From contig NZ_MOAL01000004.1 in assembly GCF_003731765.1 (NCBI RefSeq), forward strand, positions 1,054,001 to 1,118,000: a DNA stretch of 64,000 bases. The letters are read 5' to 3'. The stretch comes from Pseudomonas chlororaphis (GTDB lineage Bacteria > Pseudomonadota > Gammaproteobacteria > Pseudomonadales > Pseudomonadaceae). Positions 45,383-54,605 of the stretch are shown here, in pieces. Below the pieces are notes generated by a model. That model was not told the origin of the DNA, made no database searches, and saw only the letters and a list, made by a program, of their open reading frames with translations. How positions within the stretch are numbered: the stretch's first letter is position 1; each line of letters begins with the position of its first letter. The position numbers and the translations under genes are program-made.

Positions 45383-46258
45383 TCAGGGATTGCTCACCAG
45401 GCTCAGCCATTCGGTAAACAGCCGCACCTTGGACAAGCCCTGCTTGTCGTTCGCCACATCCAGCCAATAGCCATAAGGGCCCAGCACCTCCACCGGGGTG
45501 ATGGGCAACAGACTGCCATTGGCCAGCTCCCGTTCGATCATTTGGCGGTCGATTACCGCCAGCCCGCCACCGGCCAGGGCGGTGTGGATCACTTGGTCCA
45601 GGGTGCTGAATTCCAGGCCGCTGTCGGCGGCCACATCGTCCCGGCCCATGGCCGCCAGCCAGTGCTCCCAGACGTGCAAGCGCTTGCCGTCGTGCAGGAT
45701 GTGCAGCAGCGGAAACTGCTTGAGGTCCGGTGCCCGGCCGTCCACGAACAGTTCCGGGCTGGCCACGGCAATGTGCCGTTCCATCACCAGCAAGCGGCTG
45801 CTGCAATGGCTGGCGGGCGCTTGGCCGAAACGGATCTGGCAATCGCTTTCGGCCAGGCTGTCGTGGCCGCTGGGTTGGGTCACACTGAGGCTGATGTCCG
45901 GGTAGCGTTGGCAGAAGGCACGCAAGTGCGCCGAAAGCCAGCGGGTGGCCCAGGTGGGCGGTGCGAGGATCCGCAGGCGCTGCCGCAGGTTGGGCACCCG
46001 CTGCGCCTGCAGGGCCCGCTCCATATGGTCGAAGGCTTCCCCTAGCTGGGGCGCCAGGGTGCTGCCGGCTTCGGTCAGGGACAACCCCTGGGGTGTGCGC
46101 ACGAACAGCGCCAGGCCGAGGTAATCCTCTAACTGCTTGATTTGTCGGCTGACAGCGCCCTGAGTCACGCTCAGGCTCAGGGCGGCCTGGCCGAAACTGC
46201 GGTGTCGGGCGACTTCCTCGAAGACCCGCAGCATGTTCAAAGAAGGTAATTGGCGCAT
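45383..46258 (-). CDS. LysR-family transcriptional regulator (GcvA-like)
   Basis: 291-residue regulator with MRQLPSLNMLRVFEEVARH, the GcvA/AmpR-type opening, HTH at about 20-65 and the LRILAPPTWATRWLSAHL start of the effector domain. GGAGC lies upstream of the ATG at 46258. It converges on the ALDH gene and is separated from the downstream porin/ABC cluster by the tandem REP elements, so its target is not clear: the fae operon or the porin unit are equally possible. Confidence 0.9.
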   Translation of the reverse strand: MRQLPSLNMLRVFEEVARHRSFGQAALSLSVTQGAVSRQIKQLEDYLGLALFVRTPQGLSLTEAGSTLAPQLGEAFDHMERALQAQRVPNLRQRLRILAPPTWATRWLSAHLRAFCQRYPDISLSVTQPSGHDSLAESDCQIRFGQAPASHCSSRLLVMERHIAVASPELFVDGRAPDLKQFPLLHILHDGKRLHVWEHWLAAMGRDDVAADSGLEFSTLDQVIHTALAGGGLAVIDRQMIERELANGSLLPITPVEVLGPYGYWLDVANDKQGLSKVRLFTEWLSLVSNP

Positions 46259-46301
46259 AAACGGCTGCTCCGCATCAGAAGATTGTGCAAACCCAACGCC
46301 C

Positions 46302-46410
46302 ATCGCCGGCAAGCCGGCTCCTACAGAAGGGCAGGTCGCAATATCGCCACCGCCACCGCACCCACCGTTGTAGGAGCTGGCTTGCCAGCGATAGGGCCCT
46401 CAAGATCGCA
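46302..46410. repeat. REP doublet, copy 1
   Basis: A 109-base unit with inverted REP cores ATCGCCGGCAAGCCGGCTCC and TGTAGGAGCTGGCTTGCCAG facing each other, a Pseudomonas BIME-like structure. It forms a direct repeat with 46411-46512, about nine differences in the first hundred bases. Confidence 0.88.
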
Positions 46411-46512
46411 ATCGCCGGCAAGCCGGCTCCTACAGAAGGGCTGGCCGCAATATCGCCACTGTCACCACACCCGCTGTTGTAGGAGCTGGCTTGCCAGCGA
46501 TGGGCCCCTCAG
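46411..46512. repeat. REP doublet, copy 2
   Basis: In-register second copy of the unit at 46302-46410, ending two bases before the porin stop codon. The tandem may protect the end of the porin transcript or bind gyrase/IHF, as described for other REP arrays. Confidence 0.88.
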
Positions 46513-46513
46513 G

Positions 46514-47692
46514 TCAGAAGTAGTAGCCGATGTTCATGTACAGCTGGTTCTCCCACTGGTCGCTGCCCCCGGCGCCGAGGCTCTGGGTGTAGCTGCTGCC
46601 GCCGATGTAGGGGTCGTTTTTGCCGAACAGCCATTCGGTGGCAATCCACAGTTTGCTCACCGAGAACGAGGTGCCGAGGATCATCCGTTGGGAGGTCTTG
46701 AATTCGCTGGCGGATTTATCGAAGGCGCTGTAGTTGGCGTACAGCTTGATGCCGCTGACCTGGTCGAACAGGTACTTGCCGTCCACGTCATAGCTCAGGT
46801 CGGCCACGTACAGGTTGCCGCGGCTGGCGATGTTGAAGGTGCCGTCGTAACCGCCCAGGGTCACCAGTTCATCGGTGCCCGGGTTGCGCGGCGACATCTG
46901 CTGCCGCGCCGCCTGCAGTTGCACGCCCCATGGGCCGTTCTTGCCCAGGTAGTGCACGGCCACGGCGTTGCGTCGGCCGTCGTCGTGGGTGTCGTTGTTC
47001 TTCAGGGTGGAGGTCAGCCCCGAGACACCCACTTCGGACTTCCAGTCCCCCAGGTCCAGGGCCTTGGCCACTCGCAGCACCACGGTGTTGCGTTCGCGGT
47101 TGTCGCTGCCGTTTTCCACGTAGCTGTCCGCCGAGGACACCACGCTGGAATAGGTGCGCCCATTGCTGGTGCCCTTGCCTTGCCAGGCCGGGCGCAGGTA
47201 GTAGCCGGTCTGGATGTTCCAGTCGCCCACTTGCTGGATGTACTTGGCACCGACCTGCTCGACGTCTTCCAGGCCCACTACGTTGCCCAGGGTTTCGTAG
47301 AAAGTGCTGCCGAAGTACGGCTGCAGGCCGAACGGCACCTGGTTCAGGCCCACTTGCACCTGCTGTTCGGGGTTGAATTTGTAACCGATCCAGGCGGTTT
47401 CGGCGAAGGCCACGTCACCGATATTGTTGGTGTATTGGTAAGGGTAGGCGCGGCCGTAGAAACGGTATTTGGCGGCGCCGATCCAGCTGTCTGAGCTGTA
47501 TTTGGCAGTGAGGAACGCGGTGTCGAAGTTGAACTTCTGGATGTCCCGGTCCGGGTCGTAGTCCCAGCGGGCACGGACGGCGCCGCCGAGGTCGAGGTTG
47601 TCGGTGACCTGGATCGCCAGGGCCGGGGCGGCGAGGGTGCCGAGGACCGGAATCAGGGCCAGATGACGCAGTGCGCGAGTGTGTTGATGCAT
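46514..47692 (-). CDS. Outer-membrane porin
   Basis: 392-residue predicted beta-barrel with a signal peptide (about 25 residues, ending ALA) and C-terminal YMNIGYYF with the terminal Phe needed for outer-membrane assembly. Strands alternate with short turns and there is a long loop near 160-200. It does not look like OprD by its N-terminus; the precise porin family was not identified. GGGAG precedes the ATG at 47692. It follows the ABC transporter genes by 84 bases on the same strand and probably admits the same solute. Confidence 0.82.
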   Translation of the reverse strand: MHQHTRALRHLALIPVLGTLAAPALAIQVTDNLDLGGAVRARWDYDPDRDIQKFNFDTAFLTAKYSSDSWIGAAKYRFYGRAYPYQYTNNIGDVAFAETAWIGYKFNPEQQVQVGLNQVPFGLQPYFGSTFYETLGNVVGLEDVEQVGAKYIQQVGDWNIQTGYYLRPAWQGKGTSNGRTYSSVVSSADSYVENGSDNRERNTVVLRVAKALDLGDWKSEVGVSGLTSTLKNNDTHDDGRRNAVAVHYLGKNGPWGVQLQAARQQMSPRNPGTDELVTLGGYDGTFNIASRGNLYVADLSYDVDGKYLFDQVSGIKLYANYSAFDKSASEFKTSQRMILGTSFSVSKLWIATEWLFGKNDPYIGGSSYTQSLGAGGSDQWENQLYMNIGYYF

Positions 47693-47736
47693 GGGTTGAC
47701 TCCCGAGTTGTGTTTTTTTTGGCAGCAGTGAGCCCG

Positions 47737-47756
47737 GCCGCGGCAAACACCGCGGC
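47737..47756 (-). terminator. Hairpin between the ABC ATPase and porin genes
   Basis: GCCGCGG arms with a 6-base loop, not followed by a T-run. It may partly attenuate transcription into the porin gene or protect the upstream mRNA end. Confidence 0.4.
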
Positions 47757-47776
47757 AACGGGGAGGAGGTGCAAGG

Positions 47777-49423
47777 TCAGTGACGTGAAGGCTGGATCAG
47801 TCTCAAAGGTGGTTCATGGGGGGAGGTGGGGATCGCCTTGGCCCCCGGCGCGGCGGCCAGCAGGGTTTGGGTGTAGGGGTTCTGCGGCCTGAGCAACACC
47901 TGCTCGGCGCTGCCGTATTCCACCACTTCGCCCTGGCGCATCACCGCGATGCTGTCGCTGATCTGCGCCGCCACCCGCAGGTCGTGGGTGATGAACAGAA
48001 TGCTCAGGTTCAGCCGTTGCTGCAGTTCGGCCAGCAGCTCCAGCACCTGTTTCTGCACCGAGACATCCAGTGCCGATACGCTTTCATCGGCGATCAGTAC
48101 TTCCGGGCGCATGGCCAGCGCCCGGGCGATACCGATGCGTTGGCGCTGGCCGCCGGAGAACTGGCGGGGTTTGCGGTTCAGGGCGTCGCGCTTGAGGCCC
48201 ACTTGTTCCAGCAGGTCGCCCGCTTCGGCCCAGGCGTCCTTGGCCGACAGGCCGCGCAGCCGGGCGGCGCGAGCAATGATGTCGCCGACTCGATGACGCG
48301 GGTTGAGGGAGCCGTAGGGGTCCTGGAAAATCATCTGGATGCGCCGCCGGTTGGCCGCCAACGCCGCGCCGCTCAATGCCAGGAAGTCCGTGTCGCCGAC
48401 CCAGACATGGCCGCTGTCGCTGTCCACCAGGCGGATCGCCGCCTTGACCAGGGTGCTCTTGCCCGAACCGGACTCGCCGACAATCGCCAGGGTCTTGCCC
48501 CGTGGCAGTTGCAGCGACACATCGCGCAGGGCCTGGACCTTACGTCCGCCGACGTCGTAGACCTTGTTCAGGCGTTCGATGCGCAAGGCCAATTCGCCGT
48601 CGGCACAGGGCGCGTGCAGCTCGGGATAGAGCGCCGGCACCGCGGCGATCAGCTTGCGTGTGTAGGCGTGGCGAGGCGCATTGAGCACCTGGTCGCGCTC
48701 GCCGATCTCTACCAGGCGGCCGCCTTCCATCACCGCGATGCGGTCGGCGATTTCCGCGACCACGCCAAAATCGTGGGTGATAAACAGAATGCCGTGCTGG
48801 CCGCGCCCGCGCAGGTCACGCACCAGTTTCAGCACCTGGGCCTGGGTGGTCACGTCGAGGGCCGTGGTCGGTTCGTCGGCAATCAGCAGGTCTGGGTTCA
48901 TGGCCAGGGCCATGGCGATCACCACCCGCTGGCATTGGCCGCCAGACAGCTGGTGGGGAAAGCTGTTGGCAATGCGTGGCGGGTCTGGCAATTGGGTTGA
49001 TTCGAGCAGCGCCAGCATGCGCTCCCGACGTTCGTCCGCCGGCATCTTAGGAGCATGAATAGCGAAGATTTCCTCGACTTGGCGGCCAATGCGGATGGCT
49101 GGATTAAGGGCCGCCATGGGCTCCTGGAAAATCATCGCGATGCGGTTGCCGCGTAACTGGCGCAGGGCCTCATCGTCCATGGCACAGATGTCCTGGCCGA
49201 GAAAATCGATATGCCCTGCGCTGTGGCGCAGGCCCTTGGCGTAGTCACCCATGATGGCCGCCGAGAGCACCGACTTGCCTGAGCCGGACTCGCCGATCAC
49301 GCAGAGGATTTCGCCCTTGCGCACTTCCAGGCTGATGCCCTGCACCGCATGGCTGCGGTCGGCGCCGGCCGGCAGTTCGATGGACAGGTTGTCGACCCGC
49401 AGTACTTGAGAAGAGGTGTGCAT
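47777..49423 (-). CDS. ABC transporter ATP-binding protein, fused DppD-DppF type
   Basis: 548-residue protein with two complete ABC ATPase domains. The first has Walker A GESGSGKS near 45, signature LSGGQ and Walker B LLIADEP; the second repeats GESGSGKST near 305, FSGGQ and LIADES. This is the GsiA/YejF arrangement that energises dipeptide/oligopeptide/nickel-family importers. The second Walker B ends ADES rather than ADEP, which keeps the catalytic Glu. AAGGAG precedes the ATG. It is two bases after the DppC-like permease gene. Confidence 0.95.
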   Translation of the reverse strand: MHTSSQVLRVDNLSIELPAGADRSHAVQGISLEVRKGEILCVIGESGSGKSVLSAAIMGDYAKGLRHSAGHIDFLGQDICAMDDEALRQLRGNRIAMIFQEPMAALNPAIRIGRQVEEIFAIHAPKMPADERRERMLALLESTQLPDPPRIANSFPHQLSGGQCQRVVIAMALAMNPDLLIADEPTTALDVTTQAQVLKLVRDLRGRGQHGILFITHDFGVVAEIADRIAVMEGGRLVEIGERDQVLNAPRHAYTRKLIAAVPALYPELHAPCADGELALRIERLNKVYDVGGRKVQALRDVSLQLPRGKTLAIVGESGSGKSTLVKAAIRLVDSDSGHVWVGDTDFLALSGAALAANRRRIQMIFQDPYGSLNPRHRVGDIIARAARLRGLSAKDAWAEAGDLLEQVGLKRDALNRKPRQFSGGQRQRIGIARALAMRPEVLIADESVSALDVSVQKQVLELLAELQQRLNLSILFITHDLRVAAQISDSIAVMRQGEVVEYGSAEQVLLRPQNPYTQTLLAAAPGAKAIPTSPHEPPLRLIQPSRH

Positions 49424-49425
49424 GC

Positions 49426-50262
49426 TCAGCTCCTTGCGCCTTTCTGTGCGTGTTCGTCGAGGCCGTCGGCCAACAGGCTCAGGCCCAGCATCAGGGTGGA
49501 GATGGCAATGCAGGGGAAGATCACCAGGTGCGGGAAGGCAATGGCCATGCTCCGGCCTTCGTTGATCATGCCGCCCCAATCCGGGGTCGGGGGTGGCAGG
49601 CCGAGCCCGAGGAAGCCCAGGGCGCCGATCATGATCGCGGTGTAGCCGATGCGCAGGCAGAAATCGACAATCAGCGGGCCGCCGCAGTTGGGCAGGATTT
49701 CCACCAGCATGATGCGCAGCGACCCTTCGCCCTGGGTGATGGCGCTGAGCACGTAGTCCCGCGAGCGGATGTCGATGGTCAGGGCGCGCATGATGCGAAA
49801 AATCGCCGGGGCGCTGGTGAAGGTCACTGCGATCAGGATGTTCAGCGCCGAGGCGCCCAGGGCAATGATGATCACGATGTACAGCACCAGCACCGGGAAC
49901 GACAGCACGGTGTCGGCGACATAGGACAGCACCGCATCGACCCAGCCATTGAAGTAGCCGGCGCACAGGCCCATGGCAATCCCCACCACAAAGGCGGTGA
50001 GGGTGGCCAGGGTCGACCAGAACAACACGGTGCGGGTGCCCCAGATCAGCCGCGAAAGGATATCGCGGCCGAGCATGTCGGTGCCCAGCAGGAAAACCTG
50101 GCCACTGCCGTCATCGCTCAAGGGCGTGAGCAGCGGGGTGAAGCTGGCCAGGGGGTCATGGGGCGCCAGCAGCGGCGCGAACAGGGCCAGCAACACCCAG
50201 CCCCCCACCAGCAACAGGCCAACGGCCGCCAATGGACTTTTGAATGCGTGGAACAGCTTCAT
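49426..50262 (-). CDS. ABC transporter permease, DppC type
   Basis: 278-residue inner-membrane permease with six TM segments, the N-terminal hydrophobic anchor FKSPLAAVGLLLVGGWVLL, and the ATPase-contact loop near VLSAITQGEGSLRIMLVEILPN. The segment LLGTDMLGRDILSRLIWGTR is diagnostic of DppC/OppC proteins. GGGAG lies upstream of the ATG at 50262, which overlaps the DppB-like stop by four bases. Confidence 0.95.
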   Translation of the reverse strand: MKLFHAFKSPLAAVGLLLVGGWVLLALFAPLLAPHDPLASFTPLLTPLSDDGSGQVFLLGTDMLGRDILSRLIWGTRTVLFWSTLATLTAFVVGIAMGLCAGYFNGWVDAVLSYVADTVLSFPVLVLYIVIIIALGASALNILIAVTFTSAPAIFRIMRALTIDIRSRDYVLSAITQGEGSLRIMLVEILPNCGGPLIVDFCLRIGYTAIMIGALGFLGLGLPPPTPDWGGMINEGRSMAIAFPHLVIFPCIAISTLMLGLSLLADGLDEHAQKGARS

Positions 50263-51212
50263 TGGGCACTCCCCCCAAGGCTGCGCAAGGTGATGCGCGG
50301 GTTGAGCCAGGTGTAGGCCAGGTCGGAGAAAATCTTCGTCACTCCGACCACCAGCCCACTGATCATGGCGCAGGCTTCGATCAGGTAGACGTCGTGGTTC
50401 AGCGAGGCGGTGTAGAGCAGCGAGCCGAATCCCTTGTAGGCGAAGAACACCTCGACCACGATCACGTTGGACAGCAGCCAGGGGATGTACAGCATGATCA
50501 CCGTGACTGGCGCGATCAGCACATTGCGCAGGGCGTGGCGCAAGACGATGCGCGAGGTCGAGGCGCCCTTGAGCCGCGCGGTGCGGATGTAGGGCGCCTG
50601 CATCACTTCGACCATCGAGGCACGGGTGATCCGCGCCAGGTAGCCGACCCCGAACAGGCACAGCACCAGCAGCGGCATGACCAACTGCAGCCCGCTGAAG
50701 CCGTCGCTCATGCTGCTCACCCCCGGCAGCCAGTTGAGCCAGAAGACAAAGATCGCCGAGACGAACACCGCACTGGCGAAGTCCGGGATCGAGGTGGTGA
50801 CGATGGACAGCAGCGACACCAGCCGATCCACCGTGGAGCCCTGGCGGATGCCCGCCAGCACGCCGAGGGTCAGGGCCACCGGCACCATCACCAGTAACGC
50901 CAGCCCGGCGAGGATCAGGGTTTGCCCGAGGTTGGGCAGCAGCAGGTCGAGCACGGGTTCGCGAAAGTGCACCGAGGTGCCCCAGTGGCCGCTGACGAAG
51001 TCTTTCAGCCACACCAGGTAGCGCCAGATAAAGGGTTGGTCGTAACCGTGTTCAGTGAGCCAGGCCGCGCGTTGGTCGGCGGCGGAGTAGGGGCCCAGGA
51101 CGTTGATCGCCACGTCTTCGATGTTCAGCTCGAGGGCGATAAAGACAATCAGTGACACCGACAGCAGGGTTGCCGCCAGGGTCAGTAGCTTGCGCCACAG
51201 GAAATCAGCCAT
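50259..51212 (-). CDS. ABC transporter permease, DppB type
   Basis: 317-residue inner-membrane permease of the DppB/OppB kind: N-terminal TM (KLLTLAATLLSVSLIVFIALEL), large periplasmic loop with the docking of the solute protein, and an ATPase-contact EAA-like loop YIRTARLKGASTSRIVLRHALRN. The ATG at 51212 has GGAG upstream; the longer in-frame start is unsupported. It is 80 bases after the solute-binding protein gene. Confidence 0.95.
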   Translation of the reverse strand: MADFLWRKLLTLAATLLSVSLIVFIALELNIEDVAINVLGPYSAADQRAAWLTEHGYDQPFIWRYLVWLKDFVSGHWGTSVHFREPVLDLLLPNLGQTLILAGLALLVMVPVALTLGVLAGIRQGSTVDRLVSLLSIVTTSIPDFASAVFVSAIFVFWLNWLPGVSSMSDGFSGLQLVMPLLVLCLFGVGYLARITRASMVEVMQAPYIRTARLKGASTSRIVLRHALRNVLIAPVTVIMLYIPWLLSNVIVVEVFFAYKGFGSLLYTASLNHDVYLIEACAMISGLVVGVTKIFSDLAYTWLNPRITLRSLGGSAQ

Positions 51213-51292
51213 GTTTGCACGCTCCGGCCAAGGTAGGTTGCCGGCTCGCCGCACCCTTGACGGTGGGCGAGCTTGTTCTTGCAAGCGCGGGA

Positions 51293-52921
51293 TCAGGCGC
51301 TCAGCCAGGTCTCGTTCATCGGGTAGAAGTCCGAAGGGTGGACCTTGAAACCCCGGACCTTCTGCGCGGTGGCGGTGAACTTGTCACCCCAGAACGGCTG
51401 CACCATGACGCAGGCGTCCTGCAGGATGCGCTCCACGCTTTCCATGGCCTGGGCCCGTTGTTTGGGATCGACGATGCCCATGGCCTTGTCCAGGGCGGCA
51501 TCGAAGGCCGGGTCGCTGTAGTGGCTTTCGTTCCAGGCGGCGCCGCTGCGGTAGGCCAGCTCCAGGGACATCACCCCCAGCGGCCGATGGGCCCAATAGG
51601 TGAGGCTGAAGGCGGCCTTGTCCCAGATCGGCCAGTACTGGGTGGCGGGGATCACCTTGAGGTTGATACGAATCCCGGCTTCGGCGCAGTTCTGCTGGAG
51701 GATCTGTGCGCAATCCTGCTCGTAGCGGCCCTGGGTATTGCCGACGATCAGGTCGATGTCGATGCCTTTGGCATGCCCGGCTTCTGCCAGCAGTGCCTTG
51801 GCCTGGGCCACGTCGCGCTGGCGCTTGGGCAGGGGGAAATACTCGGGGTGCGACGGGGCGACGTGGTGGTCTTCGCCCAGGGTGCCCATGCCGCGATAGG
51901 CAATCTTCAGCATCTGCGCGTTGTCGGCGCACAGGGCCACGGCCTTGCGGATGCGCAGGTCATCGAAGGGCTTCTGGTCCACGGCCATGCGCATCACCAC
52001 GGTCTGCGCCGATTTGCAGGTCAGCAGCTTGGCATTGGGCATGCGCTTGGCCAGGTCCAGTTCGGCTACGGTGACCCGGTACAGCACGTCCACTTGCCCG
52101 GCTTGCAGGGCCGCCAGTTGGGTCGAGACGTCAGTGCCCATGTCGACATAGCGCAGCTCGTCGAGGTGCGCCGGGTTGCCCCAGTAATCAGCGCGCTTGG
52201 TGAAGGTCGCCTGCTTGTTGACAGCGAACGACGCCAGTTTGAAGGGGCCGGTGCCCAGCGGGTTTTTCGCCCAGTCGTCACCGGCCTTGAAGCTGCGGTG
52301 GGCGATGGCGCAGGTGAAGGCGTTGAGCATCTCCGGGATCGCCAGGATCGGCCGTTTGAGCACCAGCTTGAACTGGTAGGGGCCGAGTTTTTCGAAGGCG
52401 CTGATGTCCTGGAATGCGGTGCGGTTGACCGACTTGGAATCGGCGGCGATCCAGCGCTGGATGTTGTGCTCGACATCGTCGCAGGTGAAGTCGTCGCCAT
52501 TGCTCCACTTGACGTTCTGGCGCAGGTTGAAGGTCCACTCCTTGAGGTCGTCGGAGGGCTTCCAGCTTTCGGCCAGGTAAGGGTGGGTGATGTTCTCGGC
52601 ATCGACCCAGGTCAGGTATTCCAGGCTGTTGCGCATCAGGTTCGAGGCTTCGATCCAGGTGATCAGCATCGGGTCCTGGATTTCCTGGATGGCGCAGGCA
52701 AACCGCAACGTGCCGCCCGGGCGCGGCGTTTCCGCGGCCAGGGCGCTGTCACTGAACAGCGCCGAGCCGATAAAACTGCTGGCGCTGGCGGCAGTGATGC
52801 CTAACAGGGCGGCGGTGCGCAGGAATTGGCGGCGGTTGATTTCGCCGCTCCGGACCTGAGTGCACAGGTCGTCTACGGCTGGATGCGGCGTCGAACCGTC
52901 CAGTGTCATGAGCTCTTTCAT
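51293..52921 (-). CDS. ABC transporter solute-binding protein, family 5, Tat-exported
   Basis: 542-residue periplasmic binding protein of the dipeptide/oligopeptide/nickel family (SBP_bac_5). The N-terminus has a twin-arginine motif, NRRQFLRTAALLGIT (near residue 29), so it is probably exported folded by Tat. The domain opens with GGTLRFACAIQEIQDPMLITW and includes the typical GTGPFKLASF. GGAG lies six bases before the ATG. It is encoded with two permeases, a double ATPase and a porin; the substrate may be a small amine or peptide-like solute and is not established. Confidence 0.93.
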   Translation of the reverse strand: MKELMTLDGSTPHPAVDDLCTQVRSGEINRRQFLRTAALLGITAASASSFIGSALFSDSALAAETPRPGGTLRFACAIQEIQDPMLITWIEASNLMRNSLEYLTWVDAENITHPYLAESWKPSDDLKEWTFNLRQNVKWSNGDDFTCDDVEHNIQRWIAADSKSVNRTAFQDISAFEKLGPYQFKLVLKRPILAIPEMLNAFTCAIAHRSFKAGDDWAKNPLGTGPFKLASFAVNKQATFTKRADYWGNPAHLDELRYVDMGTDVSTQLAALQAGQVDVLYRVTVAELDLAKRMPNAKLLTCKSAQTVVMRMAVDQKPFDDLRIRKAVALCADNAQMLKIAYRGMGTLGEDHHVAPSHPEYFPLPKRQRDVAQAKALLAEAGHAKGIDIDLIVGNTQGRYEQDCAQILQQNCAEAGIRINLKVIPATQYWPIWDKAAFSLTYWAHRPLGVMSLELAYRSGAAWNESHYSDPAFDAALDKAMGIVDPKQRAQAMESVERILQDACVMVQPFWGDKFTATAQKVRGFKVHPSDFYPMNETWLSA

Positions 52922-53328
52922 AAGCCTCTCCGATACTTGGCAAAGATGCGTTTTTCGACTGGCTGCCAGCAGGATGCAGCGCCAGGCGCGGTCGGTTTTC
53001 GGGTGCGCGAAACGGTCAGCGGCGCAGGCTAGGGAGCACCGCGCAACAGGCGTGAAACCGGCAGGAGAACGGATTGCAAAGAATTCAGGAGGAAGGAAAT
53101 GGGGTAGGACATTGGGCAGCTCTCATGTTGTTTTTATTAGAGATGCCAGCAGTTTTGTCATCCTGGGCGGGATGGACAAACGATAAATTCAGCGTCCGAC
53201 CATTCTTAAAATGCATGTTACTGAGCGCGAGCCGCCTACCTCGGCGAATCGCCGCCTGTGGGCCACAGCCGGCCAGCGCTGGCGCATTCACCTCCGGAGC
53301 CTCCCGGGTACCAGCGCAGGCCGGGCTT
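52922..53328. other. Intergenic region between the M24 enzyme and solute-binding protein genes
   Basis: About 407 bases, no convincing gene. It contains AAAATGCATGTTACTGAG (53206-53223), almost identical to a motif at 58002-58020 before another LysR gene, and a run of purine-rich sequence near 53080-53105. The size suggests that the transporter genes have their own promoter here, separate from the dioxygenase/M24 transcript. Confidence 0.5.
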
Positions 53329-54555
53329 TCAACGTGGCAGCAGGCGCGCGTCGAACGGGTAGTCCGAGAGCAGTTCGATGCCGTGCTCGTGGATGTACAC
53401 CTGTTCTTCGAGCTTGACCCCTTCGCCCCCCGAATCGTGACCGATGTAGCTTTCCACGCAGATGGTCATGCCGGCCTCGAACACCCCGTCGTAACCCAGG
53501 GCGTCGATGTCTTCACGGTGCACCACGTAAGGGTATTCACCGGTCATGCCCACCCCGTGCACCAGGGCGAAATAACGGTTGGCCTTGTAGTGGTCGGGTA
53601 TCTTCCAGGCACGCTCGGCATACTCCTTGAAGCTGCGTCCGGCCTTGAGCATTTCGATGTTGGTCTGCACCTGCTCATAGGCCAGTTTGTACAGCTCTTG
53701 CTGGCGGGCTGTGGCCGCCTGTTCGCCGCAGAGGAAGGTTCGGGAGAAGTCGGCGTAGTAGCCGAAGCGGCCCACCACGTCGGTGTCCAGGGCTACCAGG
53801 TCGCCGGCCTCGATCGGTCGGGTGCTGCACTCCTGGAACCATGGGTTGGTGCGTGGCCCGGAGGACAGCAGGCGGGTTTCCACGTAGTCGCCATCGGTGG
53901 CGATCACATGCTGGTGCAGGTGCGACCACAGTTCGTTCTCGGTGATGCCGGGCGCCAGTTTGCTTTCCATCAGGCGCACCCCGGCTTCGGTGGCGCGCAG
54001 GCTGGCGCGGATCATCTTCAGTTCGTTGGGCACCTTGATGCAACGTGCCCGCTCCAGGGGTTCCTGGGCATCGAAGATCTGGTAGCCGAGTTTTTGCAGT
54101 TCAAAGGCGGCGGCCGAAGTCGCGCTTTCAATGGCGATGCGTTTGCCGCCGCCACACTGGCGCACCAGCTCATCGATTTCCGCGGCCCAGTCGGCGGTGA
54201 CGTTGCCCAGGAAGCTTTCGCAGAAGTAGTAAGAGATGGCCTTGGCCGGACGCACTTCGTCGACGGTGTTGAGGGTTTCGGCCAGGTGCAGGCAACCGCC
54301 GAATTCAAACACCACCACCGGGCCCTCGGCCGGAATAAAGGCGTAGCGGGCTGGGTTGCGCGCCGAGTACACCTGCATATTGCGCGAGCCGGTGGCGTAG
54401 CGCATGTGGGTGGGGTCGAACAGCACGCAGGCGGCGTAGTCGCGTTTTTTCAGCTCATTGCGCACCCGTTGCAGGCGGTCCAGCTGGATCTGCTGGATTT
54501 CGTCATAGGTGGGTTCGCAATCGGCGGGGTTGCGGTTCGGGCCGGACAGACTCAT
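53329..54555 (-). CDS. M24-family metalloenzyme related to DMSP lyase DddP
   Basis: 408-residue creatinase/prolidase-fold protein. Metal ligands are complete: D257, D259 and D269 (LDTD...ADFSRTF), H333, E368 and E383. Several blocks match DddP closely, from memory: ETRLLSSGPRTNPWFQEC, MRYATGSRNMQV, YPFDARLLPR, and a Tyr five residues before the metal His (Y328). The residue matching the proposed DddP catalytic base Asp377 is Gly339, so DMSP cleavage is doubtful; aminopeptidase or another lyase activity is possible. GAGGAA precedes the ATG. The upstream gene is an Fe/2-oxoglutarate dioxygenase. Confidence 0.85.
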   Translation of the reverse strand: MSLSGPNRNPADCEPTYDEIQQIQLDRLQRVRNELKKRDYAACVLFDPTHMRYATGSRNMQVYSARNPARYAFIPAEGPVVVFEFGGCLHLAETLNTVDEVRPAKAISYYFCESFLGNVTADWAAEIDELVRQCGGGKRIAIESATSAAAFELQKLGYQIFDAQEPLERARCIKVPNELKMIRASLRATEAGVRLMESKLAPGITENELWSHLHQHVIATDGDYVETRLLSSGPRTNPWFQECSTRPIEAGDLVALDTDVVGRFGYYADFSRTFLCGEQAATARQQELYKLAYEQVQTNIEMLKAGRSFKEYAERAWKIPDHYKANRYFALVHGVGMTGEYPYVVHREDIDALGYDGVFEAGMTICVESYIGHDSGGEGVKLEEQVYIHEHGIELLSDYPFDARLLPR

Positions 54556-54605
54556 GGGGTGTTCCTCGCAGGGCAAATACGGTTTTTTAGTTTTTTGGGG
54601 GGAAA

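Noticed and set aside
53329..54555. Calling this gene dddP (DMSP lyase)
   Set aside because: Overall similarity is strong, but the residue matching the proposed catalytic Asp is Gly339, so a DMSP lyase label would overclaim.
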